64,000 nt of DNA from Liolophura sinensis (Eukaryota > Mollusca > Polyplacophora > Chitonida > Chitonidae), in NCBI RefSeq assembly GCF_032854445.1, contig NC_088298.1:5454160-5518159 (forward strand), read 5' to 3'. The position numbers were made by a program, and so were the translations under genes. How positions within the stretch are numbered: position 1 is the first letter of the stretch; each line of letters begins with the position of its first letter. A model generated the notes under the pieces. That model searched no databases, was not told where the DNA came from, and was given only the letters and a program-made list of their open reading frames with translations. Shown in pieces: positions 53,875-64,000 of the stretch.

Positions 53875-56380
53875 AATCAAAACAAAAGTTTAGTTTGTTT
53901 TACGCCCAGACAGAGTTACCTAATTGCCATTCAAGTGAAATACTTTATAAGTATATTGCAGTACTGGTTTCAGCAGACAACAATTTTGCTAGTATTGTAT
54001 ACATTAATACTGTTAGCTCAAACTCCAATGGTCATAGGCCGACTGAGGACGCTTTGGATAAATCAGCCAGCGAGATAACCCAGATATATTCATTCGTTTA
54101 TTTATTTGACATAATAGTTGGGCATTTTCATCATCGAATTCATCCACAGAACTCTTTTATTTTATAGGCAATAAAACGATGGCTGTTTTTCGTCTCCAAA
54201 TTTTGTTTTTTTTTTTAATTTACTTATCTATTTCATTTATTTTCACTTATACAATGCCCTTCAGTTTTATGGCTGACAAAAAAAAAACAAAAAAAACAAA
54301 CAAAACAAAACAAAAAAAAAAAAAAAACGGTAGCGCCTCGGCACAAACTACCCACCTTTGTCAAATTACCGTGAAACCAGAAGTGATTTTCGGCGAATGC
54401 ACAACTGACCACAAACTCGTCGAGCGCGCAGTGTCACAACGGTCTCAAAAGCAGTGAAAGCGAAGGCGAGCGTTTATTGTAACAAAGGCCTCGGAAGCAG
54501 TGAAAGCGAAAGAAGGTAAAAACATGGAGAACTATGTAGATGAAACATGCCTGGCTTAATGATATAAAGCCAGTAGGTAATGATCAAAATTTCATTCAAT
54601 CAGAACTTCAAAGGAACGCGTAACTAGTTATTAGGTGTCTAACAGCAGATAGCTAACTTATAAGCTCGGACTCATAGCTTATTAATCACCTCTGTGATCA
54701 AGAAAGCAATTACGTAAATTATCAGCTGAGAGTAGAATTTACCTGTGTGCAATGTGTGATCGCCATTGATTAACAATCTTGGGAATCAGGTATACATACT
54801 CTTACTCATATCTGCTATAATATGCTTATCATGGCGTTCAAATTACATGTATACACACTTAATATAGGTGTTTCATTTATAAACACATTTCTTTTATAGT
54901 TAATAAACGCATCCTGGTGTTAATTCATAAAAAATATTTTTAGCAATTAAAAGAGTGGGCTCTAGTCTCACTCGAGCCAGTATTTTCGCAGATCTTAATT
55001 TATCAGTGTTGTAAATTATATCTTCTCGATATATTCCCTAACGATGATTGCAATTAATAAACAAGGATATGTGTTTATTATAGTACACATGAATTGTTTA
55101 CATAGTAGTAAACACGATTTTGTGTAAAAGTTGATGAAGATGTAAAAGTGTTGATACTTCACGATGTTAGGGTTTATAAATTCACGTGTTTGCTGTATAA
55201 TTTTCAGATAGTTTGTAACAGGCGCAATGTTGTTACAAAAATACTGCAATCTGATAGAGACCTTACATATCCTATCTCTTCATCGAAGGGGAAGAATAAT
55301 GGACTAGATTGGGAGAACTATGCTAATAATAATCAGAACGTATGGTACGTTTGACAACATGATATTTAAAAAAAATTGTGAACGTCAACAAAACGGGAAT
55401 TGATTTTATGTTCTTTTAAAATAGTCTTGTATTAACTCCCATGTTATTCATTCAATATTGTCACCTCAGTGTCTATGCGAGTAAAACCTGTAGGCGCGAG
55501 TAAAATTGCAACGCCATTAATAATTCACAGGGCCCGTTTAGTTATGATTATTGTTGTATCAGAGATCATTTTTCAGAGATAACGCGCTCTCTTAAAAATG
55601 AAGTCGGATATAATTCTGATATATCAGTCTTCCCGAGAAAAGACAGAAATGACTAAGGGTACACATATTTTATAAGACAAATTGCTTATTATCTAAATAG
55701 ATTGGTTTGTCATAAAGTGACCTGATTGAATCTAGGTCAAGGGAACATTTTCTTGTCCCAGGCCGGGTTGCAGGGCTACTTCATGATTTATCGTTAGTCT
55801 AATTACTGTTAAGTCCAAATCCAGCTCTCGAATTACCGTTATTTGTGCCTGCGGCGCGAACGATAAATCTTCCTTACAATCTAGTGTTGTCCTCCATTTT
55901 TCTTGTTTGCGTGTCGAGCGCCATGATAGGGGTTGGCACTAAAAGTTTAACCGTGTACTGATCCGGATAGGACTCTGAAAGAAGATTAAGAGCTGACGCC
56001 CTACAAGGACACAAGGGATAGGCCGGTGCTATGGGTAAGTGCGTATGTACCGAGGGTTGAGAGATCGTCAGCAGCGTGGAACCTTAATGCCTTATACCTG
56101 CGACAAATCTGTCATGGCTTCAACTAATCGATGATATGTACGGTCAGCCGTCCACGTTTTTTTTTGATGTCTGCGAGGAGTGATGGAGCGTGAATTGATT
56201 TAAAATGTAAGCCGTGCTGCGGCGAATAGCTACAAAATAAACCGTCTGTTCCTCGTGCGTCAAGGGATTACTATTAAAATCAAAGTCTTATATAATACTT
56301 CAACCGTACTGTTGTAATCCATTGGTTTTTTTATTTTTATTTATATATCTATTTCAAATTCATCCGATTACTTAATAATT
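53875..56380. other. No gene seen
   Basis: Low-complexity A/T runs at 54209-54220 and 54278-54326. An ATGG followed by GTAAGTGCG at 56032-56040 (plus) could be a first-exon donor but has no open frame to support it. No repeat family recognised. Confidence 0.4.
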
Positions 56381-56385
56381 TACTT

Positions 56386-56510
56386 ATTTATTTATTTTAT
56401 TGGTGTTTTACGCTGTACTCGAGAATTCGCTTTACGACGTAGACCAGCATTATGTGGGAGAAAACTGGCAGAGCCTCGGGGAAACCCACAACCAGCCATA
56501 GGTTCTTAAT
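56386..56510 (-). repeat. SINE-A, shortened 3' half
   Basis: TTTATTTATTTTATTGGTGT, TTTACGCTGTACTCGAGAAT, ACGTAGACCAGCATTATGTG, GGGGAAACCCACAACC. Confidence 0.85.
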
Positions 56511-56769
56511 TACGCAAGGACTAAATACACTAAATAAGCACGGTGATAATCTATACACTCAAAACAGCTTGGACACCTATAACACACAAATTGACAATGA
56601 AACCGGAATGTGTTTTATATTATGAAAGGAAAACAGGTTCATCTGTCGACAAACCACAGAATTGTCACCATTTTCTGTGTTATGCCTTTTCATGGTGAGA
56701 CGGGTTTTTTGGTTCAAGCTTTGCTATACATAAACCATGGAAGATGGATCTTGTTGATATCTTCCTCAC

Positions 56770-56814
56770 TTTAATTTATTTATTTGACTGATGTTTGTTT
56801 AACGCCATTCCTCT
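56770..56814 (-). repeat. SINE-A tail fragment abutting SINE-B
   Basis: TTTATTTATTTGACTGATGT and TTTAACGCC, then a switch to SINE-B sequence. Confidence 0.6.
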
Positions 56815-57096
56815 CTAGGGTCATACCAAAGACTTTACAAATTTTAATTGTTGATGCCTCGCTTGGCGCTCAGCGCTGAGCGGTGAGAGCAAGGAAACAT
56901 GACTGCTTGGCCCGGTGTCAGTATAATGTGGGGTGTCATGTTTGGTGTCTTCAAGATGGCACTTTATTGGCGGCAGCACTTTGGCGCCATGGACTCACCC
57001 TGCCACAAGAAGACACAACATATGTACACACACACCTAATGTCTCATCGTCGTCATATGACTAAATAATTGTTAAGTACGACGTAAAACCCTAAGC
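56815..57096 (+). repeat. SINE-B, head-truncated
   Basis: TCATACCAAAGACTTTACAA, TGCCTCGCTTGGCGCTCAGC, TGGCGGCAGCACTTTGGCGC, GCCACAAGAAGACACAACAT, CGTCATATGACTAAATAATT, GTTAAGTACGACGTAAAACC. Confidence 0.88.
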
Positions 57097-57244
57097 ATTC
57101 ATTCTTTCAGGCATTTCATTCCTCTGTTTGAATCAATATTAAGTCATCTATTGTTGAGACTCCCAATTAGACTACTGATAAAAATACATTTATTTATTTT
57201 ATATATGTATTTATTTGGTGTAAAGAACGTTTTTTCACTTAAAG

Positions 57245-57440
57245 ATATAGAAAACCGCAGTACACGAAAAAAAACTCTCTCCAACACATTCGACATCCTG
57301 GCCAATTTAAAAACCGTAGTCCACGGGATAAACTCTTTCTAACGTATTCGACATCCTGGCCAACTTCAAAACCACAGTCCACGGGATAAACTCTCTCCAA
57401 CGCATTCGACAACTTGACCAACTTAAAAGCCGCAGAAGAA
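57245..57440. repeat. 58-bp tandem repeat, about 3.3 copies
   Basis: Unit includes ACTCTCTCCAACGCATTCGA, CATCCTGGCCAACTT and CCGCAGTCCACGGGATAA. CGACATCCT-like starts at 57291, 57349 and 57407. Confidence 0.95.
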
Positions 57441-57484
57441 TCAACCGGAAACATCTTGAGTAGCACGCAAAGGGTGGATCACCA

Positions 57485-57625
57485 CTTCTCCATCTTTTTG
57501 GTTATTTGAGAATAAAATGATTACCAAGAAAAAGCTTTGGTATAAATTGTTGTCCATCTTTTTGTTTATTTGACAATAAAAAGATTACCAACAAACTGTT
57601 TCGCTATAAATTTTCATAGTTATTT
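57485..57625. repeat. 64-bp tandem duplication
   Basis: TCCATCTTTTTGGTTATTTG..GCTTTGGTATAAATT repeats immediately as TCCATCTTTTTGTTTATTTG..TTTCGCTATAAATT. Confidence 0.9.
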
Positions 57626-57629
57626 GGGG

Positions 57630-58325
57630 TCTATAATATTTTATAACCGCTTTACAAGTTTTGGCGCTGGATTCCGTTAGACTGATAAAACAAACGGAAG
57701 GTATGTTATACTTCCAAACTCTTCGTCAGCTCGTCAACGACTGTTCTTTATATATCTGGTGCATGTGGATGAGATACAATCTAACTACTCGTCTAAAAAC
57801 TAGTGTATTTTTCAGTAAAATCTGCAGGATTTTTCTAACGAATCCTCGCATTATAACACTAACCATCCTAGGCCAGACAATGCAGCTGTTAGCCTATACC
57901 ATCAGGAGCAATTAAATCATTTATGACTTAAAACATACGGCTAGTTATTTATTGTAACGGGAATTAGATCCGTCATTCTTAGCAGTGGTCATAAATCAAG
58001 CAAGTATGCTTTATTTAATTATTCGCTTTAATAATACAAATTGTGCATTCCGGACATCTACAGCGTACGAAAGTCACATGTGGACTTAGAAAATCACAAT
58101 CTATGCGAAAGATGCATCAACATCAAAGTTCGCCAGGTCTCGAAAAACAACCTTCCTTCTGATTTTCGCTTCGAAAGTTTGCCATGTGAACTGTACTGAT
58201 AAAGTAATATATTGAACTGATACTGGCGAAGGCTTGTGTTGAAAACATATATACTGGCGATATTAATTTTAGTGTGTAAACATTTTACGGACGATCAACT
58301 GTTACGATCGATTAAACAGCACAAG
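57630..58325. other. No gene seen
   Basis: The plus frame at 57661-57915 is unrecognised. Confidence 0.4.
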
Positions 58326-58329
58326 GATT

Positions 58330-59035
58330 GTGCATAGATGACATTACGGCTTTTAACTTCACGAACATAGATGACATTGCCCTTGCAACTTCCCGTACAT
58401 ACCTCACAATGTCACTTGTAACTTCCCGTACATAGCAGACATTACTGCTCGCAACTTCCCGTACATAGCTGACATTACCGCTTTCAACTTCCCGCACATA
58501 GTTGACATTACTGATTGCAACTTCCCGTACATAGCTCACATTACCGCTTTCAACTTCCAGCACATAGTTGACATTACTGATTGCAACTTCCCGTACATAG
58601 CTAACATTACCGCTTTCAACTTCCTGCACATAGTTGACATTACTGATTGCAACTTCCCGTACATAACTGACATTGCCGCTCGCAACTTCCCGCACATACC
58701 TGACATTGCCGCTCGCAACTTGCCGTACAAAGCAGACATTACTGCTTGCAACTTCCCGTACATAGCTGACATTACCGCTTTCAACTTCCCGCACATAGTT
58801 GACATTACTGATTGCAACTTCCCGCACATAGCTGACATTGCCGCTCGCAACTTCCCGCACATAGCTGACATTGCCGCTCGCAATTTCCCATACATAGCAG
58901 ACATTACTGCTTGCAACTTCCCGTACATAGCTGACATTACCGCTTTCAGCTTCCAGCACATAGTTGACATTACGGCTTGCAACTTCCCGTATATAACTGA
59001 CATTGCCGCTCGCAACTTCCCGCACATACCTGACA
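58330..59035. repeat. 33-bp minisatellite, about 21 copies
   Basis: Unit CAACTTCCCGTACATAGCTG + ACATTACCGCTTT. Two unit types (..GCTCG/GCTTT and ..GATTG) often alternate, giving a 66-bp higher-order pattern. Thirty-three is a multiple of 3, so the minus strand stays open for 237 codons (echo REVASGNVSYV) and other frames stay open too. No codon bias or flanking start/stop logic supports a gene. Confidence 0.98.
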
Positions 59036-59039
59036 ATAG

Positions 59040-59880
59040 CGCTGATGGCACACTAATGAAATATGTCAGCTGTCATCAGAACGCCCCCTGGTGGCCACGG
59101 AATGGGACGTGAAGTCTGACTGGAACCATTTCCGTCACACATACAACCTTGTAAACATTCGCACCATCGAGCATTAAGGACAGTTGTGCTTGTTTTAATC
59201 AGAATAGACACGGGTGTCAGTTGCGGCCATCTTGAAAGTAGAGCATGGCACTACTTTCAGTGACTAAAGGTGATTTTACAAGTCTCAAGCGTTCATTTAG
59301 GAAACGTTTCACTGGTGCGTGGGCATTAAATTAAGTTTTAACGTTTAATAAGGTCACCGAAATTTGTTGATGAACCTGTACTAATAGTCTCTCCTGGCCT
59401 GCTTTATTGATGTTGCGAACTAATTCTTGTAGAGTTATTACACTAGTGCTTTGCGTTAGTTGTAGTACTGCTTCAGTATAACTGCGCAATGTGACACCGA
59501 CTACGATGAAGGCATGCGGAGAACAGCAAGCACTATCTTCGTCCAGTTGCCCCTTTTTCCTTGGTCTGAATTGTAATGGAATTTTATTTTCTCCAGAATC
59601 GCCACTGGGAATACCATCTATTTAAACACAATGGACTGCAGATTGGCTGGTCAGTAAATAGTGTCAGCACTCAACTCTTGTGAAGGGGTTTGCTTGCAGT
59701 CAACCTAATGGACAGGACACTAACCAATCTGCTCTGGGCACCGCCACCTTTGGTAAATCAGTAAGTGTGCAAAATGTCACAAGCTTCAAATCACGCTTCT
59801 TTTGTGTGAAAATCTGCATATGTTTGTAAAAAAAACTTACGTACATCGGGATTCATACTTTATTGCTTCCCATTACATAA
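59040..59880. other. No gene seen
   Basis: A frame of about 20 codons between TTGCTTGCAG (about 59697) and GTAAGTGTGC (59761) is open on the plus strand but too short to call. Confidence 0.4.
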
Positions 59881-59884
59881 TATA

Positions 59885-60010
59885 ATTAAGGCGCACAGCA
59901 TAAGAGAGAAAAACACAGAGCAGGGACAACAGTGTGATCGCTGGCAAATGGTCACACGTAACCGGTGAAATACAGCCTCTCGGCAACTTAAGACAGTTTT
60001 ACCTAGATTT
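59885..60010 (+). repeat. Family C, 5' part
   Basis: GCGCACAGCATAAGAGAGAA, CAGTGTGATCGCTGGCAAAT, CACACGTAACCGGTGAAATA. Confidence 0.8.
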
Positions 60011-60149
60011 CTTTGTGTTGCGTGAACCACAAATGATGGTACGTATACTGTACAATCAACTGTAGTTTCCACACTTGAATTTACTGTGTCAGTGGAGTGT
60101 AAATCTTGCAATCGAATTAACAGTGTATAACTGGTCGCCCATGTAAATG

Positions 60150-60600
60150 GACTTTATAATGAAAGACTTAAAGAGAGTAAGATCAGAACAACGACGACAG
60201 TGTGATAGCTGGCAAATGATCACACGTCACCGGTGAAAAACAGCCTCCTGTCAGTTTATCACGGTCAGGGTTTTGTTTTAACTGTACGTGTAAATGCATA
60301 AAAAGTAGCAGTTTACATGCCCCCTACCACCGTGTCTTTAACAGAACTAGGTAAAAAAAATGTAGTGATGTTAACTGCAATCTATTAGACGTCACTTGTC
60401 CAGAATTACTCCTAATGCTGTGTTGTCATCACATTTAACATGTAATTACATTAAAACTATACAAAGGGACCAGGGCTGGAGGAGGCTTAGTAGAATCCTG
60501 GTTTATACAGGAATACAATGTAATTAAACACCTACAGCGTAGAGAGTAAGACCAGAACTGCGACGACAGAGTGATAGCTGGCAAATGGTCACACTGAACT
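60150..60600 (+). repeat. Family C, full copy followed by the start of a second
   Basis: Copy 1 has every landmark in order, from AGAGAGTAAGATCAGAACAA to CTGTGTTGTCATCACATTTA and ACATGTAATTACATTAAAAC. After the link GAATCCTGGTTTATACAGGA, a second copy begins (GTAGAGAGTAAGACCAGAAC, TAGCTGGCAAATGGTCACAC) and stops at about 60597. This gives the best consensus and a unit near 380 bp. Confidence 0.88.
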
Positions 60601-60604
60601 TCTT

Positions 60605-62145
60605 TCCTTGCCTTGTCAAAAAGTGGTGACCATGACGTAAACCAAGCGGGACATACGCTATGAGGAATCTCCCACCATTGTTCATTCTAATAAAAAAAAA
60701 ACAGTTGCCTGTCATTCCCGTTGCAATCATGGTATGTAGACTTTCTGCCCGTGGGTAGTTAGTGGTGGCAGTAATTGAAGTAAAGGTAGAACAGTTAGCG
60801 GCGCATGCGCAATTGTGTTGTACGTTGCAGGGCTGTGAAAAATATCGTTGGAAAGCCTTAATCGGAAGTACTCAACAGTAACGAGCACGGAGTGAAAAGG
60901 TGAAAAGTCCTGATGTCTGTTTTTCAAAATTAACGGTAAACCCAAGTTGTACAGCGGTGATGTCACGCATGAGGCTATTTTTAACAGAGCTCTGGTTGGT
61001 CAGGCCCAAACTTTGTTCTCGTTCAGTAAATGTTATGCAACCAGAATGCCAATTAAACGTCTTCGAAAAAGCAGAAATAAGCAATAGACTACCAAGTTGG
61101 GATCTAAATTACATGGTTGAAAGTTCTGTTTTTAGCGTGAGCCATTTTTGTGCATTCAGCTTTACGTAAGGAGTGTATTGAATAAAGTAGAACGCATCAG
61201 TCCAGTGAGCAAGCATGTAAACCCGTTACGGGCAATACCACCCTTCACTCAAGGGTTCTCAAATATAAATCAAGCGCGTTCAGAGTTTGTTTGTATGGAT
61301 TGACCAAAGCCAGCGCTTGCCAGTCTTAGCGCTTATTTAAAGAACGGAATGTGAGTTAAATCGATGTTATGGGTATTTTTGGCCCCTTGCCAGCCTGCCA
61401 TATTACGGCAGATAGACAACCTGATACAAATCAACGCGCAATATTATCACATAATCAGCAGACTAAACTTATAAGTGATGAATTTACGCTAAAAAATCAA
61501 ACGCTAAACATCTTCAAATATTAACAGTTTGCTTGCACTTGTCTTCCACCCATATGGCGGAAGAATCTACACATTTCTTGTTCAATGCCTTAACCACTTA
61601 CTAGTAGTAACTAAGCCCTAAATTAGAACTAATAATCTCAGCAATGTCGTGAAAGACCGATGACGTCACCGGTATAGAATTCAGTGCTTGCTGTCCCTCG
61701 CTTTACATCACAGTTTGGGGTTGAACTGCGCCAGAGATTCTGAACGCTCTGTCAATATTTACTTACAAGAGAATAATACTCATTGTAAAACGTAAAAAAC
61801 TTGGAGTGAAAGCGCTTGGTGGAATAACCTTGGCACACTCGTCTTTACACTAATAACTTGTGACCTTGACTGAAATCGTCACATAACACAGGATCTAACA
61901 AACGCAACAATACGAGATATTTACACGCCATTTACAAGACCCTTCGGTATATTGCTGTCCAAGTAAGGATAATTTACAGTTTCTAAATTGAAACTATCCC
62001 TCTTGTCATAAAGTCTGCGAAGGAGGAAACACCACAGAACACCCCTGGACCAGACGTCAACAGATATGATGTCAGCACAAAATACAACCGCGCAAATCTT
62101 CGCGTCAGTATAAGTTAAATTTCTGCACACAACCTGTCAAGGTCT
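60605..62145. other. No gene seen
   Basis: Unique sequence with a family D 3' scrap at about 61730-61770 (AGATTCTGAACGCTCTGTCA). Frames at 60872-61169 on both strands are unrecognised. Confidence 0.4.
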
Positions 62146-62149
62146 CATT

Positions 62150-62393
62150 TTTAGGGCATTTTGAGTAATTCTAGATCTGTGACGCCTAAAAAATTGCAAT
62201 TAATATCACCCCATTTTTACCTAACTTTGTTGAAACACGGTGCTCGGGGATGTGAAGGTGTCCACTATTTAAGCATTTAACAGTCAGAATATACCCTAAC
62301 AGAGGTAAACTGACAAGAACCCGTATTTCACCAGTTACATGTGACCATTTGCACACTGCCGTCGATGATCTGGATTAAAACTCCACTATCACC
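62150..62393 (-). repeat. Family C, reversed, near full length
   Basis: TTTGAGTAATTCTAGATC, TTGCAATTAATATCACCCCA, ACAGTCAGAATATACCCTAA, GAGGTAAACTGACAAGAACC, CACTGCCGTCGATGATCTGG. Confidence 0.85.
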
Positions 62394-62414
62394 CTCCATT
62401 GCCTTTTAAAATTT

Positions 62415-62510
62415 AAACGTTAAAAGAGACGTTCGTACTCCAGCCGTCAACCAAGATGGACGTCCCGAGACAATAACCACAAGGCAAATTCCAAAAACAA
62501 CGTTCAAGTA
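62415..62510 (+). repeat. Family D fragment
   Basis: GACGTTCGTACTCCAGCCGT, CAACCAAGATGGACGTCCCG, AATTCCAAAAACAACGTTCA. A SINE-B interrupts it here; after it, GTTCAACATAAACAATCAAA resumes family D at about 62862. Confidence 0.75.
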
Positions 62511-62512
62511 AG

Positions 62513-62853
62513 CGAATGAGCGCTTGGGATTTATCGCCATAGTTAACAATTTTTCAGTGATAATACGAAGAAAGAGTCCTTAGAATGCCTACTTGTTGCA
62601 AAACGGATTTCCACCTCCTTCATCTAGAGCTGCTTCACTGAAACGACTTACCGAAGGCAAGTAAGCCGCCACACCTCAGCCATTATACTGATTAGGGTTC
62701 ACCAGTCGTTACACAATACCCTTAATGCTGAACGCCAAGCGAAAAAGCTACAACTTCCTCTTTTAAGGTCTCAGGGGTGACTCGAGCCAGGAATGACCCT
62801 GGATTTACTGCACCGGAAGCGGAAGCTCTACCAACTGAGCCATCCGAGCCGGT
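62513..62853 (-). repeat. SINE-B, full length, inserted in family D
   Basis: Best SINE-B. At its 5' end (right side) the minus strand reads GGATGGCTCAGTTGGTAGAG, a canonical A box, with a weaker B-box region at GGCTCGAGTCACC. Body: TTGCAAAACGGATTTCCACC and CTGAACGCCAAGCG. 3' domain: TTAACAATTTTTCAGTGATA and GCGAATGAGCGCTTGG. AACGTTCAA/AGAACGTTCAACATAAAC on the two sides is family D split by the insertion and a likely target duplication. Confidence 0.92.
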
Positions 62854-62855
62854 AA

Positions 62856-63315
62856 AGAACGTTCAACATAAACAATCAAAACGCTAAGAAAATAGGACGG
62901 GTTACTGAGAAGTAGTCAACAGTTTTCAAAATATCAGAGTCCTATCGTTAAACGTTGGCTTTGAAACCAGGTCTGTGAGATAGACCTGGTCAGTACATGC
63001 CTGGTTTAATTCTGTTTGCGTGATTGTTGTTTGTCGCCATACGATAGTCTTATCTGATGAAAGGTCAACACCGAATAATTGGGCAGTTATCAAAATTAAC
63101 ACAGACCAAGATTCCTTAGCTTTAGCCGTGATCTCAGACAATCTGAAAGCTTGCCAAACTAACCGCATAGGTCTGCTGGTCAGTACAAGCTGACTTTTAT
63201 AGTCAGTAAGTGTTTCAACTGATAATGTACAATTTTGTAACTGGATCGAGGAAAAATGAATCGGTCTCTGGGATTGTAATACGTCGGAAATTAAAGCACG
63301 AGAAAGGATGTTTAT
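62856..63315. other. Family D continuation, then no gene seen
   Basis: Up to about 62935 family D resumes (AAAATAGGACGG, GAAGTAGTCAACAGTTTTCA). Beyond that a minus frame of 143 codons (62926-63357) has no recognised motif. Confidence 0.45.
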
Positions 63316-63317
63316 AA

Positions 63318-63720
63318 ATCTATGCCTCGAAACAGATATTTCTATGCCCGCCGTCAAGCAAAATGGACATTCCGGATCAATAATCGCTAGGATTCCCTAA
63401 ACGACGTTTAATACACAAGAACGTATAAAAAGTACTAAATTTAAGTTCTCAATGATGTTTAGAAAAGACCCATGCTTTGTATAATTCTAGTCGAGTGAGT
63501 GAAACAGTATTCAAATCATATACCATGCAATATATAAGTTGTCAATAATAAAATAAGTCTCAGTTGCGCTTTGATCGCAACTGCTCATACATCCAACGTG
63601 GCGATCTAGTTCAAATCTAATACAGCCCCTAGCTCAGGGTTAATCGGAATTAGACACAATGATGAAGCAGGGTGTTAAAGATTCTGAATGCTCGGTCCAT
63701 ATTTATTTGCAATAGAGAAT
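63318..63720 (+). repeat. Family D, long copy
   Basis: TATGCCTCGAAACAGATATT, CGTCAAGCAAAATGGACATT, AATGATGTTTAGAAAAGACC, CAAATCATATACCATGCAAT, then TCAGTTGCGCTTTGATCGCA and ATTCTGAATGCTCGGTCCAT. It shows how the pieces at 35 kb and 48 kb join. Confidence 0.8.
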
Positions 63721-64000
63721 TATACTCATAGTAAAGTAATGCACTACAACAATGTGTTACAGTCATACTGAAACGCGCTTAGTGGTTTATTCAAATGGTA
63801 GCACCAGTAAGGAAGTCAATACGTTAATGCAAAGCAATAAATTGTTACGTCCATACTGTCCTACGGGTACCGTAGATGTCCACGTTCATCCTGTGTGTAT
63901 GTGTTCTTTGTCACTCAAGGACGCTATGGACCCGAAGCATTCTCCGGCATACGTGTCCCCGGGGCATAGCTGACCCATCCTATGTGCATTTCGAACAAGT
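63721..64000. other. No gene seen
   Basis: The plus frame at 63752-63973 is unrecognised and runs to the window edge region; not called. Confidence 0.4.

Noticed and set aside
55920-56040. ATGG followed by GTAAGTGCG as a first-exon donor
   Set aside because: Only one codon would be coding and no partner exon was seen.
58312-59051. 237- and 171-codon minus-strand frames
   Set aside because: Overlapping frames of the same 33-bp array; no codon preference favours one of them.
59698-59760. About 60-bp open stretch between TTGCTTGCAG and GTAAGTGTGC
   Set aside because: A frame of 20 codons is often open by chance and no motif is visible.

Overview
This is eukaryotic nuclear DNA, almost certainly from a marine mollusc. 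There are no bacterial operons, Shine-Dalgarno sites or dense ORFs. Coding sequence is rare, split by introns and AT-leaning, and most of the window is repeats. One tRNA-derived SINE (called A here), about 250-330 bp long with an (AAATAAAT)n tail, occurs more than 25 times. A second one (B), with a different tRNA-like head, occurs at least seven times. The mollusc assignment rests on how these two SINEs look to me and was not searched. All repeat letters (A-H) are local names for this window.

The only gene I recognise with confidence is on the minus strand. Exon 1 (47451-47579) holds the start codon and a glycosylated extracellular N-terminus. Exon 2 (33645-33780) holds transmembrane helix 1 and the start of helix 2 of a class A neuropeptide GPCR of the CCAP receptor / neuropeptide S receptor type. 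The two join in phase 0 across a 13.7-kb intron. Exon 2 ends in phase 1, exactly where the next exon should supply the conserved Asp of helix 2. I could not find the remaining exons in positions 1-33644, so they lie outside the window, are too diverged for me to see, or are lost. Three further stretches (40622-40705 plus, 49400-49495 minus, 51635-51883 minus) are weak exon candidates only.

Layout: 1-5 kb holds SINE pieces and a 214-bp internally deleted mariner-like element. 5.7-8.7 kb holds a 76-bp degenerate array, a broken Jockey-type LINE (end of ORF1, endonuclease, N-terminal part of the reverse transcriptase) and a 36-bp minisatellite. 9-33 kb is repeat-rich and without a recognised gene. 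33.6-47.6 kb is the receptor exons and intron 1, which contains 47-, 37- and 20-bp arrays. 47.6-64 kb has more repeats, a 200-N assembly gap, a SINE whose interior has expanded into a 77-bp array, and a 33-bp minisatellite.

At least twelve independent tandem arrays occur in 64 kb. Their unit lengths often leave long open frames on both strands; these are artefacts, not genes. I found no CRISPR array, operon, rRNA or free-standing tRNA gene, and no defence or metabolic system. The most useful results are the receptor exons, the relation between the SINE 3' ends, and cases of repeats being born from or inserted into other repeats.
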